Origin: Phragmites australis
Lineage: Eukaryota > Streptophyta > Magnoliopsida > Poales > Poaceae
DNA length: 64,000 nucleotides
NCBI RefSeq assembly: GCF_958298935.1
Contig: NC_084929.1
Location: forward strand, 248,001 to 312,000
Reading direction: 5' to 3'
The notes below the pieces were generated by a model. That model saw nothing but the letters and a program-made list of their open reading frames with translations. It had not been told where the DNA came from and did not search any database. Numbering within the stretch: the stretch's first letter is position 1; each line of letters begins with the position of its first letter. The translations under genes and the position numbers were made by a program. Shown here piece after piece: positions 11,110-23,340 of this stretch.

Positions 11110-14100
11110 CTACTTGAAGAAGATGCCCTTTCTCCTTCCTTTACTCTTCTCAACAGCCTGCAATGATATGCACCATTAAAAAACACAAAGCAAACTGCCG
11201 AACTTCCTCTTTCCAACTAACTTGTTACCAGGTCAGGTTCCAAAAAAATTATAAATAAAAGAACCTTATTACCCCCTCTGTTTCTTTTTAGTATTAGGAA
11301 TTTAGGATTAGAAAAGGTCAAACTTTGTAAATTTTGACCAACAATTAATCAAATTCTATGTATGTTTAGTATACAAAAGTTGTATCAATAGATTCCTATT
11401 TCACAGATCTTTTATTACGATATTCATTTTGTATCAATTGATGATATATTGTAAGAGAAATTAGTGGTCAAAGTATATTTTTAGAGACTTTTTCAAATCA
11501 TAATACGCTCTATTAAAAGAAACGGAGTGAGTAGTCATTTTCAAAGAGATTCCCTTTTAGAATAGATATACAGACATATTGCATCACACATATTGCTTGG
11601 AATACCATTACAAAACAAAAGCTAGATGAAGATGTCATTAGGCCAAAATATTGCAGAAGAATGCGATTACAAATAAACAAGTGAACGTTTTATGCCTGAA
11701 ATTCCAATGAGATAATGAGCCTGTACCTTCATCCTGAGCAGCCTTAATATTAGGACAATGGTATCTCGTGATCTGGAAAAAATTGAACGGTTAGCAACTG
11801 TGCTGTATATGATTTGTACAGCCTAGGCCATCACTATAAAAGAACTACCACAAAGACACAAAACAACGAAAATGGTGTTGGATGCAGTCATCCCATCCAA
11901 ACAAACAAGCAAATTACTGCCAGGGGCACACTGTTGAGTTAAATGATGGATTTAAGTTCCAGAGAATGCTAATATGTAACCAGGGAAGAATAATATATTG
12001 ATTGTGATGTGCTTTCAACAGTATCTGACATGATGCAAAATAAAAAGTCCATGATTAGATGTAGGAATCGCTAGAATACAACACGATGTACGACTACACA
12101 ACTGCAGTATATCACTATTGCCATAAACAGTGACTAAACATGAAACTCACGGGGCATTTTCTGCAGGCTTTAGATTGTACTCAGCGCCATCAGCAGAGAT
12201 AACTGAAAATTCAGTAGGACGCCCAAATGGGATATTGATCTGGAAAACTTGTACAAATTAGTTGTAAATCACTATACATGTTTCAACGAAATGGGGCACA
12301 AAAGATCAGTTCAACTCTAGAGAATCCCGAGCATGAATTACTCAAAAGGAAAAGCTAACAAAAAGCACTTCCGTTACTAAACTTAAGAAGAAAAACTATC
12401 AAATACCACTTCCGGTTACAAAAGGGAAAAAAGTAACTTATACTGTTTGCGGACATCGAGATGCACCTTAAACTACATTTTCATTATAATATATTTGGTA
12501 AACCTACTCAATTTGCCATGATGAAAGCACTTGACGTTGAGACATCTATTATACAAATTCATGCAACTAATCTAAACATTTGAAAATACATTGCTGGTCA
12601 AAATTTGAAAGATTTCATCACATAAATCACAAGACAACCTTTTTTACTTGAGTATAACACTATAAGTCTATAACTAGAACAGAGCAATTTTAAGGGCAAT
12701 GATTTTTGGTAACCATACAGTTGTGGCATGCTGGAATTTCTCTGTAATGACAACACCGCGCTGTCCGTTACACTTAATGCTGTAACCTTCCCTCTTTATT
12801 GCCAAAACAGCTGGTTCCCATATATCTAAAAATCTAACCTGCAGAATTGTTTGATGTTCCCATGGTTATATGACATTGAAAAAGTGTAGCACGAGTGCTT
12901 TTGGCAGACCATTAGAGAAGAATAGAGGACATACAGGTAACAGAACTTCATAAGACACATGCCCGATTGAAAGAATTTTCTTAACGAGCTCCTTGGTTCC
13001 AGGATCTGCACAAACAAGGATTATTCAAGTACTGATACATAGCAAATATGCCAAAAGAAACCCCTTCTACCCCTCTACTCCCCAACTTGATTCTTTTCTA
13101 TTGCTGTCCTTAAAAACAACCATCCCGGAGCTAACATTATTCTAGGAATTCTCTCAAGAAGAAATGGGGCTCATGTATTTGATCATAATTTATATATACG
13201 AAGTGCAGATGAAACAAAAATGTTTGCGCCCCCTACTGAAAGAACAAACCCTCTCAGAAAACTCACCACATGTAATTTTTCTTTGATCATTAGCATAAAC
13301 CTTCACAATCTCCCCCTACAGCAAGGAAAAGTAAAGGATTCAGATAAAATCAAAAGTTTTCAGTATCCAACTGGAAGTAATAATGGTCGATGATGCTAAA
13401 GTTTCCAAACCAACAACTATAGCTGAGCACCCTACTAGTCTATTACTAATTAGCAGCAATATGAATCCTAACCAAAAGTTTTCAGTATCCAACTGGAAGT
13501 AATAATGGTCCATGATGCTAAAGTTTCCAAACCAACAACTACAACTGAGCACCCTACTAGTCTATTACTAATTAGCAGCAATATGAATCCTAACCAAAAG
13601 CACATCCGTATATTTCCCAACCAATAGAGTCAGGCAGTCAGCTCACCTTAAGCATTTTTTTCCTAACCAATAAAGAAATCATACCACCTAAATTCACAGC
13701 CCTTGCCATTTTCTCATAATTGCAAATTTCAATAAAAAAAAACTGCCTCTCAGGTTTTCAGCAAGTGCCAAGTGGACAAAGAATTTTCAGACATTTGCTT
13801 CTCAAAGTAGATAGAACAGTAGAAGTCACTGGTGTGCAGCTAAAATCACTGCAGGCCCCATCATCTAATGCCCAAAAAGTAAATAACAGCTGACCAAACT
13901 TTTGATTCCAAAAATGTAAGAAAGCGTACAGTGACATATAAGAATGACCAGCACATGGTACAAAGATATACCTTTCTTTTTCTGTCATCCAGAGGCTGGA
14001 CTTCAATAGCTAGTAAAGAGTCAACATCATCAGCAGTTACTAAATATGTGGGCTGCCTTGCACCTACACCAGCCAACAAAAATGTTAATTACAATCTTTC

Positions 14101-17100
14101 AATAGTATATCCAAAACGAAACAAAAAGGCCTCAAGCATCTAACTTCTCTCTTGCATCTCAAGTAAAAAAGAAAGTACCTTCTATGAAATTTACTGATCC
14201 ATCATCCAAATGGCGTACCCACTGTAGACACAAAAAAAGAATTTGCAAAAATGAAGATTGTAATGAAAACACGAAACTGAGAAAGGGTTCATGAAAATAA
14301 TTTGATGGAATATTCAGACTCTGGATAATGATGGCAATAGAGTGCACCTCAAAATTACAACTTGTGGTCCCATTGATCGAATACCCACTTGCTTGAAGTT
14401 CTCTTCCAGGAAAGGCTTCACCTGTGATTCGCAGTCCTTCAATGGCTGGCAGCGGATCATCCTCTGCAGCTGCCCATTAAGTGGTGTTTACCATCAGAAC
14501 TGAGGTAGCATGGAAGGAGGTTGCACAAATATAAAGATGCAACACCTTCAGAAAAAGAAGAACGAGGCTCCTCAAGGACGGTAGGAAGATAAGGGTATGG
14601 TGGATTTGCATCATCAAGGCCAGACGCCAAATTAAGTGAGCCTCCAGAACCCCATTGTGTAGAAGGTTCTTGTGGAATTTGGGCTTCAGCTCCCTCCAGA
14701 TTTTCCGAGGCATCACTCCTAATAAGGTCCTTGAATGATGAGTTTTGATCCTTGGATTCGAAGTTGAATCGGACAGCACGAGAATCACGCCCAGTTCCTT
14801 GAGGGACAACATCCTTCATATTTTGGTTGCTGCAGAGCATTAGAAGCAAGTGAGAAACATCCAAATTGGCCTAACTGCTCTAAGTTTTTTTCACTAATAA
14901 ACAAACTTTCGCCTACAGTATTTTTCAACAGTTTTTTGCAAGGATTACTCTGTTATCTCTTTCCATTTGTCAATACATGAAAGCAACATAGTTAATTTTC
15001 TAAATAACTTCTGCGTACACCATCCATTCTTTTTTATTTGACGTCCTAGAATCTGTGCCGTCTAACTTTCAAAAGTTTGACCATTAATATGGTTACACAA
15101 TCAAGATTGGCTCCATGAAAATTCTATTATTAGATTTATCTTTAAATGCTGTACTTTTGTTATTTTGTTACTAGATTTATCTTTACAAATGCTATACTTT
15201 TATTAGTGTAAAAATATTGGTGAAAGTTGTGTCTTGAAGTCTGTAAAAATAAATAAATACAAAAGAATGGGAGGTGTGATGCACTATACATATCAATATT
15301 TTCATCATGCAGCAAAAAAGGGAAGTCGATACTGAAATATTGTAATGTGAAAGGGCTGAAAATAATTAAGAAGTCATCTGATGGCAACCTGGTTGAAGGA
15401 GAGGTCCCTCCAACATTATCATGCTCTGCACTTGTTGCAGCAACCTCACTTGGGATGACCTGACGATTTTCATTTCCTAACAAATCCCAATCACGTCTGG
15501 CTCGAACAGGAGAAGAAACTGGAGATTGTACGTGAGAATATGCTTGCTGGGGCACAATGTCAAGGTTGGCTTTGATCTGGGAAACGTGGTAAAGTTAGAA
15601 TAAGCAGTCATGCATGCATTGAAGAGTAAATAACAAAAAGTGTAGAGCCATACAGAAGAAGCCAACACATTTCCAGGAGTATGAGGAGGCGACTGTGCAG
15701 CAGCATTTGTATTGTTTGAAGATTCAGCATGCCATGGAGTAATTTGGTATTGTGATTCCTTCAGTTTCTCCTGCAACATCCAAGTTTCTCAGTGACAAAC
15801 TTGGCTAGTATAACAAGCTCACTAGCGGCCAGTGGCCATGCTGCAGGTTTGTACTAGCTATTCTTTCACAAAGCAAATACTATTAACAAGGACCAATGTG
15901 ACTCACCTCGGTAATAATAAGTTTCTCTTGCAAATGCTTAAACAAAACCTACAGAGAGAAAATGAAATGTTAATAATATGGTCTATTTCGACTTAGAAAG
16001 GAATAGAAAGAATCAAAGAACTTGTTTACTTTTGTTTCTTGATTATTTCCTGTACTGCGTGCAGGAAAGATAACTATTATGTTAATCATTTCTCTCCTCT
16101 TCAGCAATACTACAATATATCCACTATACCTTAGACGATAGTTTAGCATTCTCCCAGTAAATGTGGCATAACCGTCACTAAGAAGGTAGTTTAGCTCTCG
16201 GTTTGTGTGACATATCCCAATAAGCCAACTAAATTTTCCCATTTGAATTATACAATAAACTCCCCAGTTCACCCTGGGCCAGCCTACTTAGTTAAAAAGG
16301 GGATTTAACCAATGCCAAACAAGCAAATAATGACAGTGGTACATACCTTCAGATTGCTGACAATGGATTGAGCATCAAGAACAGAAGGCTGCAAGTTATA
16401 TTCTGATAGAAGAGGCAACAAAGACGATACAAATGTTGATCTCTCTTGATGTGCTGCCTATGGAGTGAAGTAGAATTCAGCATTCTTTATTTTACTGTAC
16501 CAAATCTAGATAACGGATGATTGAAGAAGATAAAGAAGACTAGTTTCATCATACACAATTAGCTTATCTAAATAAAATGAGTAAGAGCCTCTAAAGATAT
16601 GAAATGATTAAGGTCCGTATATAACTCGAATGGTGTTTGCCAGAAATCAATTAATGCTGTAAAGAACTCTGCACAGATGTTGGATGCTTTGTAAATCAGA
16701 AAGGTTGTTCATTCAGCATGGTAGATGCTGCAGTTTACTATGAAAACTACAGATATATGGAGAGCAAATACAATGAACAGTGAATTGACTGCAAGTATAT
16801 CTTGAGGTAAAAACAAGCACATCAGGATAGAGTATGCTAATGTCTCTCTGAACTTTAAGAGATGGTACAATAGCAGAGGGGAGGGTAAAGTTACCTGTAA
16901 TGCATATGTCAGACGGATGTTTTCTTCAATAATGTCTTGTCTATAGGACAAAGCTTTCGAAGCAGCATCAACCAAGTCTTGTTGCTGCTGATCAAACGCC
17001 TGGAAGAAAACAAAAACATGTTGAAACATAGACTTGTGCACTCCAAGAGAGTAGCTAATGCCTGATAACATAAAATACTTACCATACGCATATATGCAAT

Positions 17101-18580
17101 GCGTTTTTCCAAGACATGTTTCTCATTAAGTATTTGGGCTTCCTATTAAAAGAAATAGGAGTCAAATATGAAAGAAGAAATAAAAAGGAAAAAGGGTTTA
17201 GGGTTATTAGGACGAAGACCTTCACTGAATAGTCAGCGAGATGCCTTCTCAATTGTGCAATCTCCTCCTCATGTTCTTTAACCTTAGCAAGAAGATCCTG
17301 TGGAAGGAAATAACTACATAAAGAACAGTGAATGACAAGCATGAAAATGACAGACAAAGCAAATACTATTATATACCTGCTTCCAGATGATGTTTGAGCT
17401 CAGCTCTGAAACAGGTAATAAACCTTGTCCGGCTAGGTTGAACCTAGAATCTTCTTTGCGGTGTCTGCAAGGAAAGGCTTTTTATTTATACCATGGTTTC
17501 TTCAAGGTAAATATGCATCTAGGAAAGGAAAAGAATAACAAATTAAATGGCGTTTGATTTTGGATGTACCTAGATGGTGAAAGGGAGTGAGATGACGGAG
17601 TAGACAGCTGGGATGGGACACCACTCTCAGCAGCACTCTGGTCCCCTGAAAATTTGCGCGCGATTCCATTAGCCTGGCTGGCCTCAAGGTACTTGTGATT
17701 CATGGCATCCTGCAACATGGGCTCCCCAGCTCCAATCTGATGACTAGAAAGAGTGCTCTGTTGAATCGGTGGCGAAGAAGTGGTAGTGAACCATTTTGAG
17801 GCCTCAGTCTTATTCCCAAGCGGAGCACTTGAGAAGGTGTTTATGTGTGTGTCCAGAGTAGGATCCTGATCGATCCCCCGAAGCAAAGTTGGGTTTGTAG
17901 CTTCTGACCTCTGGCAACACATGGAAATTGAAGACGGGTCAAAGCAATAGCCATATGGCATGATAATGCAAAAGAAGTATGAATTCATTTTTTTTTTAGG
18001 AAAATCCTTTTTTGGTTATTTGAGAAAGAGGATTCACTTAGCATCCTAGGCTATCGCAGGCATGATGCCAAGATTAATCCTCAGCTACATTTTTAGCCGG
18101 CAGTATTTGCAGGCAGGAATCTTTTTTATTTTGCAAGTGTTGTGGCAGGCCAATTGCGAAGAGGAAAAGGATGGGGAAGCGCGAGTGAATCTGGAAAGGT
18201 CACGCGCAGTCCTTCCTTGTAGTGAGACCGGAGCCGAAGAAAGTGTGGGATTCGGATCGGGTAGGGAGGTGGGGGACTTACAATCCTGTGGAGCTCCCGC
18301 GTCTTGAGCATGAGCTCATCCTTCAACCGGCTGTTCTCCTCCAGCTGAAGACAAGACAAAAGGCATGGCATTCATCCAGCACTCACTCAATCCAGCACTC
18401 ACTCAGCTGAGAGGAGAGGGGAGGGGAATGGCAGCGTACCTGCTGGCGGATGGTGGCCTCCGCGTCCTCCACGGCGCGCATCACCTGGAAGAGGTTGTTG
18501 TTGGTGCTCTCCAGGGCGGTGGGGGAGTCCGAGACGCCGACCGCATTGAGCCTCCGGCCGAGCTCGTCGGGATCGGCCAT
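11110..18580 (-). CDS. Coiled-coil protein with C-terminal AIR9-like (A9/Ig-like) domain, ~763 aa, 21 exons
   Basis: ATG at 18580 (MADPDELGRRLNAVGV) and stop TAG at 11112-11110. Deduced coding exons: 18580-18440, 18344-18282, 17910-17570, 17464-17377, 17297-17220, 17142-17083, 16999-16895, 16457-16347, 15948-15907, 15770-15654, 15576-15389, 14829-14546, 14463-14348, 14221-14179, 14063-13972, 13315-13267, 13005-12935, 12838-12719, 12239-12151, 11772-11727, 11157-11110. They sum to 2,292 nt (763 codons plus stop), all with GT/AG ends. The N-terminal half has heptad-like coiled-coil segments (LEENSRLKDELMLKTRELHRI; DLLAKVKEHEEEIAQLRRHL; AFDQQQQDLVDAASKAL). The middle is Ser/Pro/Asn-rich and probably disordered. 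The C-terminal ~270 residues (IEGLRITGEAFPGRELQASG, SINGTTSCNFEWVRHLDDGS, DDVDSLLAIEVQPLDDRKRK) resemble the repeats of the microtubule-associated protein AIR9. It ends in a basic KSKGRRKGIFFK. A cytoskeletal or scaffold role is inferred only from this likeness; I do not know an established name. The gene looks intact. Confidence 0.85.
11270..11533. mobile_element. Stowaway-like MITE in an intron
   Basis: Termini TACCCCCTCTGTTTCTTTTT and, inverted, AAAAGAAACGGAGTGAGTA enclose 264 bp of AT-rich DNA with TA at each end. It lies in the last intron (11158-11726) of the coiled-coil gene. Confidence 0.8.
13352..13599. repeat. Two-copy tandem duplication, 122-bp unit
   Basis: The segment beginning AAAAGTTTTCAGTATCC at 13352 is repeated at 13474 with only a few differences (GGTCGATG versus GGTCCATG; CTATAGC versus CTACAAC). 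It lies within the intron between exons 13972 and 13315 of the coiled-coil gene and does not touch a splice site. The low divergence points to a recent local duplication. Confidence 0.9.
15016..15278. mobile_element. Stowaway-like MITE in an intron
   Basis: Inverted termini TACACCATCCATTCTTTTTT (15016) and AAAAGAATGGGAGGTGT (ending near 15278) bound about 263 bp of AT-rich sequence, inside the intron between exons ending 15389 and starting 14829 of the coiled-coil gene. Confidence 0.72.
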
Positions 18581-20385
18581 GGCGGATTCAGAGGGGAGGG
18601 AATGGTGAGGTGAGGTGACAGGTGAAATGGCTGGCTCAAAATAACCAGCCGAGGCCGAGCCGAAAGAAGGATAAAAAAACAAGATGGTAATATTGTCGTC
18701 ACTCCTTCCTCTCCTGCTCTATCGCTGAGCGAAACAACATACTCGGGTACCATCCGGAGGTTTCGGTTAGTCGTGCTGAATTGGCCGAGGACCATCGCTG
18801 AAACCTAAGCTGGGTAATCCATCCAATCCGGATAGTTCAGAGTAATTCGGAGGGTCCCATTAGTTCATGATGTTTTTAACCGAGCATCTTACTCGAAGTC
18901 TCGTTCGAAGTGTTCGATCTAATTTGGAGTATCCGGACTTGACTAGGAGGTCTTGAGTTAATTAGAAAATTGCTAATCGAGAACCCAGCCCGGAGGATAG
19001 CCCAGAGGTTCTGAAACCCGGAGTCAGAGATTCCGGAACCCAGAGTCTCGGAGTTCAACTCGGAGTCTGCAGCCTCCTGTTACTTTTTTGACATTATTTA
19101 GATCACAAGTTTCATTATTCCTATATATGTCTTACACCTTTAGCTTGTTGTTATATATGTTGTAGTATACATTGTGCATTTTATTCATGCTCATCACTGT
19201 ACACGTTCTTCTTTAATGAACGAAGAACCGGAGCGTGTCACGATCGTGGTTGAAGGCGACGCTGATCTACCAGAATTCTGTGAGTATTGCACGGGTAGTA
19301 TTAGACGGTCACCTGAGCAGCAAGGCAAGCATCTAAACATACTTCTCCCAGTAATTTTGATCTCATATGATATAAATTGATAAATATGTTTTATGTATGT
19401 TATGCATAAGTTCGAGTTGTTGTTGGGTTTGGTATGGGTAGAACCTATGTTGATGCATTATTTTCCCAGTCTTAAGTATTGGAATTTCATATCCTTATAG
19501 CCGGGCTCTAACTTGATGATGTCTAATTCAAAGGTTAACCGAATTACTTAACCATGCTTAGGTTCTTCGGTAGAAGTCAAAAGGTGAAGTGTTTTATCGT
19601 TCGCTAGTATAGACCTAATTACTTACACTATGATCATAATTATGTGTTGATGGTGTTGGATAGATGAGTGGTGAGAATGAGTCAAGATGTGGGCGGTGTT
19701 AAAGGTGTTTCTCCTTCCCGGATGTGGAGTTTCCCTGGGTAGGTTGGGAGAGTAACCCGGACACCATAGACTGCTTGCATCGTTTAAGCACCGATCGTTG
19801 TTGCAGTTGGCTTTAGTACTTTTCGTACTTACTACATGTCACATATGGGGACGATAAGCTGATTACCCTTGTAGCTGTGGTTTTTTGGCGTGCGGGTCGA
19901 TGGTGTCGGGCATGAGATCGGTTGGGATATCCAGTTTACTCTATGAGTAGTTCTAGATGACCCTCGCACCTATCGACGCACGATCAAACGATCAGAGCTT
20001 ATTGGAAAAGGTTGACCCCTTATATGGACCGTCATACAAGCTGTATGTTCCTCAAGTCATGTAGGTAAAGGAGTACCCCTGCAGGGTGTAAAAATATTTT
20101 GAAATACCACGCTCTCGGTCATGAGTATGCGTTTGTCCATTTGTAGCCGTCGTAGAGTTACGAATGTGGATTGGTATGGTTAAGATGTTGAGATGGTTCG
20201 TCACAATTGTTACTACCATGGTTCTATTTCCGTTATGTTCATTGGATATTTATGGGATAGTTTATTACTTTGCTCTAGTATCGATGCTCACACATGTTTA
20301 TATCAAATTTCGTTTTTGCACGTAAATTTACTTAATCATATGGTCGTACTCTTGCTAACATTTAAATGCATAATCTTTGGAGTCG
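18581..20385. other. Upstream region then old non-coding retroelement-like DNA
   Basis: 18581 to about 18800 is the 5' flank and probable promoter of the coiled-coil gene. From about 18800 the sequence changes to repeat-like DNA with multiple CCGGAG/GGAGTC motifs and no coding frame. The gypsy element inserted at 20386-20390; the same type of DNA resumes after its right target duplication (30748 onward, with GCGAGTACCTTCGTACTC). I infer an older, non-autonomous retroelement as the target, without defined ends. Confidence 0.45.
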
Positions 20386-20650
20386 GGCTATGTCGGTGTA
20401 TCAGGAACCAGGGGTCCCTGAGTCCCGAGGCCAGGCCGGCCGTCCGCCACGTGTCACCATCCCGCAAGGTCCCTCCTGCAGGATGAGGAAAATCTAAGTT
20501 CCGGGAGAAGGTGCTCGGGGCTACAGCCTCTGGTCCCCGAGCACCCCAGTTCCCCGATGACCCGCAGAGTCCAAGTACCAGGAAGAAAGTGCACGGGGAG
20601 GTGCCCGCTCGCCCCCGAGTACCATAGTCCCCCGATGGGCCGAACAGCCA

Positions 20651-21060
20651 AGTGCTCGGGAGAGAGTGCTCGGGGCTGCACGTGGCAGCCCCCGAGCACT
20701 CGGTTCTCCGAAGGTTCTACAGAAGTGCTCGGGAGAGAGTGCTCGGGGCTGCACGTGGCAGCCCCCGAGCACTCGGTTCCCCGAAGGATCTACAGAAGTG
20801 CTCGGGAGAGAGTGCTCGGGGCTGCACGTGGCAACCCCCGAGAACTCGGTTCCCCGAAGGTTCTACAGAAGTGCTCGGGAGAGAGTGCTCGGGGCTGCAC
20901 GTGGCAGCCCCCGAGCACTCGGTTCCCCGAAGGATCTACAGAAGTGCTCGGGAGAGAGTGCTCGGGGCTGCACGTGGCAGCCCCCGAGCACTCGGTTCCC
21001 CGAAGGTTCTACAGAAGTGCTCGGGAGAGAGTGCTCGGGGCTGCACGTGACAGCCCCCGA
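20651..21060 (+). repeat. Six tandem 73-bp units with hairpin and ACGTG core in LTR U3
   Basis: Units start AGTGCTCGGG at 20651, 20724, 20797, 20870, 20943 and 21016, an exact 73-bp period. Each contains GTGCTCGGGGCTGC, then ACGTG, then GCAGCCCCCGAGCAC, giving a stem of about 14 bp around a G-box-like centre. Unit 4 has AGAACTC in place of AGCACTC; unit 6 has ACGTGACAG and a duplicated CCCCCGAG block. The 3' LTR has only two units (29759 and 29832). Confidence 0.92.
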
Positions 21061-21582
21061 GGCCCCCGAGCACTCGGTTCCCCGAAGGTTCGCGCGAGAA
21101 CACCCGATGCCCCAACGACCCAGAAGGACCCATCGGCAAGGTGTCAACCAGTCAAAGGTCCAAAGCCGCATTTAATGGGCATGAGCGGCCTGACATCCTG
21201 ACATTCCCAACTACCCACGCCGCAGTGTCAGTCCCTGCCATGCTTTGGCAGGGGGGGCGTGGGTCCATTAATTGCACGGGTCCCGTCCCGTATCATCCGG
21301 GGTATCTCAGGATAACGTTGCCAGGATCAAAGCGTTCCACCTGCCACCCTGTCCTGGCAGAAGAACAAGACAGGGTGGGCGCGCCGGGTGCCTCTGTGGC
21401 CGCCCGGTGGGCCCTCTCAACGGCGCCTGGACGTCCACAGCGACGGGCGGTCGGATGTGCGCCATTTTTTCCACCGCCCCTGTCACTTCGCCCAGAGGGA
21501 ATGATGACGCCTTTCTCAATCGTGGCGTCTTGGAACTTGCGCCCCCTCTTTCCCATTTGGGGTAAGTCGTGGTCGGCGAGTG

Positions 21583-21590
21583 TATAAAAG
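21583..21590 (+). promoter_or_regulatory. LTR TATA box (5' LTR)
   Basis: TATAAAAG in GAGTGTATAAAAGGAAGG. The same motif is in the 3' LTR at 30295-30302. It marks the likely U3/R transition, downstream of the hairpin repeats. Confidence 0.75.
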
Positions 21591-22094
21591 GAAGGGATGG
21601 ACAACACAGGAAGATCAAGCTGCCGCCCCTGAAGCGCTCAAAAAGCTATCCTTGACATCGATCCTTGAGTAAGACGAAAGGAGAAGAACACCGCAAGCAA
21701 GCTCGAGTAGAGCTAGAGCAAGGGAGCCTCAAGCTCTCTGTTAGACAATATACCCTTGTAACCAAATATATCCTTGAGAGATTCCCTTCGAGGAAGGATA
21801 TTGCATCCACACAGGAGTAGGGTATTACGCCCCCGTGCGGCCCGAACCTGTCTAAACTCCGGTGCATTTATTTCTCTTTGCACTAGGTCGATCATCCCCC
21901 ACCACCGGCCGTTGCATTTATTTCCACTTCCATTTATTTCTCCGACGAACTCGTTCAGGATCATCCCCCCGGTCGAATCTCTAAAAAGGGATCTCTCGGG
22001 ATCCCTGCGACAGAAGTTCATCCTCCGACAGCGGGCGCACCAGGTAGGGGGAGTATCCCTGAATTTGTTCGTTTGCTTTCTTCCACAGGAAAAG

Positions 22095-23340
22095 ATGGCC
22101 GGTGGGCATCGCCTCCAGCGTTCCGTCTCCATTTCCAGTGACGGAGTGCTGCCCGACGCCCAAGAGGCCCCAGTCGCTGCTGCGTTCCAGCAGCAGCCAC
22201 TATCCGCGCGCGCGGTTTTTCCCTCCCAAGGGGACCAAGGGGCTGGGCCCAGCAGGGCCGCCGCCGCCGCCGCTGATGCACTCTCCGACCCCCAGCAGGA
22301 GGTCGAGACCCTGGCCGCCAGGTCCGCCTCTGGATAGCGCCGGGTGCCACTTCGGCGAAGACTCGCCTTTAGCGAGGCCGGCCGGAGAAGTACGACGGGT
22401 CCATCGACCTCGTCGAGCTCCTCCAGATCTACACTACGGCCGTTCAAGCGGCCGGAGGCAGCGAAAAGGTGATGGCAAACTATTTTCATGTTGCCTTGAG
22501 GGGCTCTGCCCGTTCCTGGCTTATGAACTTACCCCCAGGGTCTATTAGCTCCTGGGATGACCTCTGCCACCAGTTTGTGGCCAACTTTCATGGCACATTC
22601 ACGCGCCCCGGCTTGGAGTGCGACCTCCACGCCGTCAAGCAACAGGAGGGGGAGACGCTGCGGCGCTTTATACAGCATTTCAGCCAGGTCCGCAACACCA
22701 TCCCGCGGGTGGCCCCCCACGCTGTTATCGTCGCTTTCCGACAGGGCGTCCGCGACGAGCGGATGCTCGAAAAGCTAGGTACGCACGAGATCGAGACCAC
22801 TGCGGAGCTCTTCGCACTGGTTGATAAGTGTGCCAAGGCTACGGAGGCCAGGGCGTGGCATGCTCCTCGCCCCGCCGCCGACCAGCCAAGTTCTTCCCGT
22901 TCCGACAAGCGGGAAAAGAAGAAGAGAAGGAAGCGCGAGACCGCTCCTGTCGAGCCGGCCCAGGGCCCCGCCCCTAGGCCGGCTCAAGAGCCCGACCGCC
23001 GGGCGGGCGCCGACAAACGGCCCGCACCCGCAAGGACCCCCGCCAGGGCCCCTCCTCGGGCCTCCATGCCCGCAAGGGCCCCTGCACCAGCTAGGGCACC
23101 GGCTCCCGCAAGAGCCCCGGCCCCTGGCCGGGCTCCTGCTCCAGCGAGGGTCCCCGCTCCCGCGGGGCCCGAGCCAGGCAAATGGTGCCCCATACACCAG
23201 ACCAGATGGCACGACCTCACGGAGTGTCATACGGTCAAAGGACTCGTCGAGCAGCGCCAGAGGGAGCGCGATGAGTCCCGCGGGGGAGGCGATGCTGAGG
23301 TCGCCCCCGACAATGCCGAGCTCGGTTTCCAGGAGCCCGA
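22095..23340 (+). pseudogene. gag: Gypsy gag, frameshifted
   Basis: An N-terminal piece starts at the ATG at 22095 (MAGGHRLQRSVSISSDG) and stops at 22337. The conserved capsid region continues in a shifted frame from about 22412 through KYDGSIDL, LRGSARSWLMNLPPGSISSW, LCHQFVANFHGTFTRPG and ETLRRFIQHFSQVRNTIPRV, the retrotransposon gag domain. A basic stretch and many Pro/Ala/Arg repeats (PARAPAPARAPAP) follow. Near the end a degenerate zinc-knuckle-like CPIHQTRWHDLTEC appears. At least one frameshift in the N-terminal part prevents a full product. The reading frame then runs out of homology where the integrase fragment begins at about 23341. Confidence 0.85.

Larger units (their letters stand above)
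20391..22030 (+). repeat. 5' LTR of the gypsy element (1,640 bp)
   Basis: Begins TGTCGG and ends CCGACA, the inverse of its start. It carries six 73-bp units (20651-21060), a TATA box at 21583 and a segment of about 94 bp (21390-21483) absent from the 3' LTR. Directly preceded by GGCTA. Confidence 0.93.

Noticed and set aside
20651..21060. CRISPR-like regular array
   Set aside because: The units are direct tandem repeats without unique spacers, lie in an LTR, and the genome is a plant nuclear one.
20557..21201. Long open frames on both strands over the 73-bp repeats
   Set aside because: The period of 73 is not a multiple of three, yet all frames stay open because units lack stops; this is LTR DNA, not a repeat protein.
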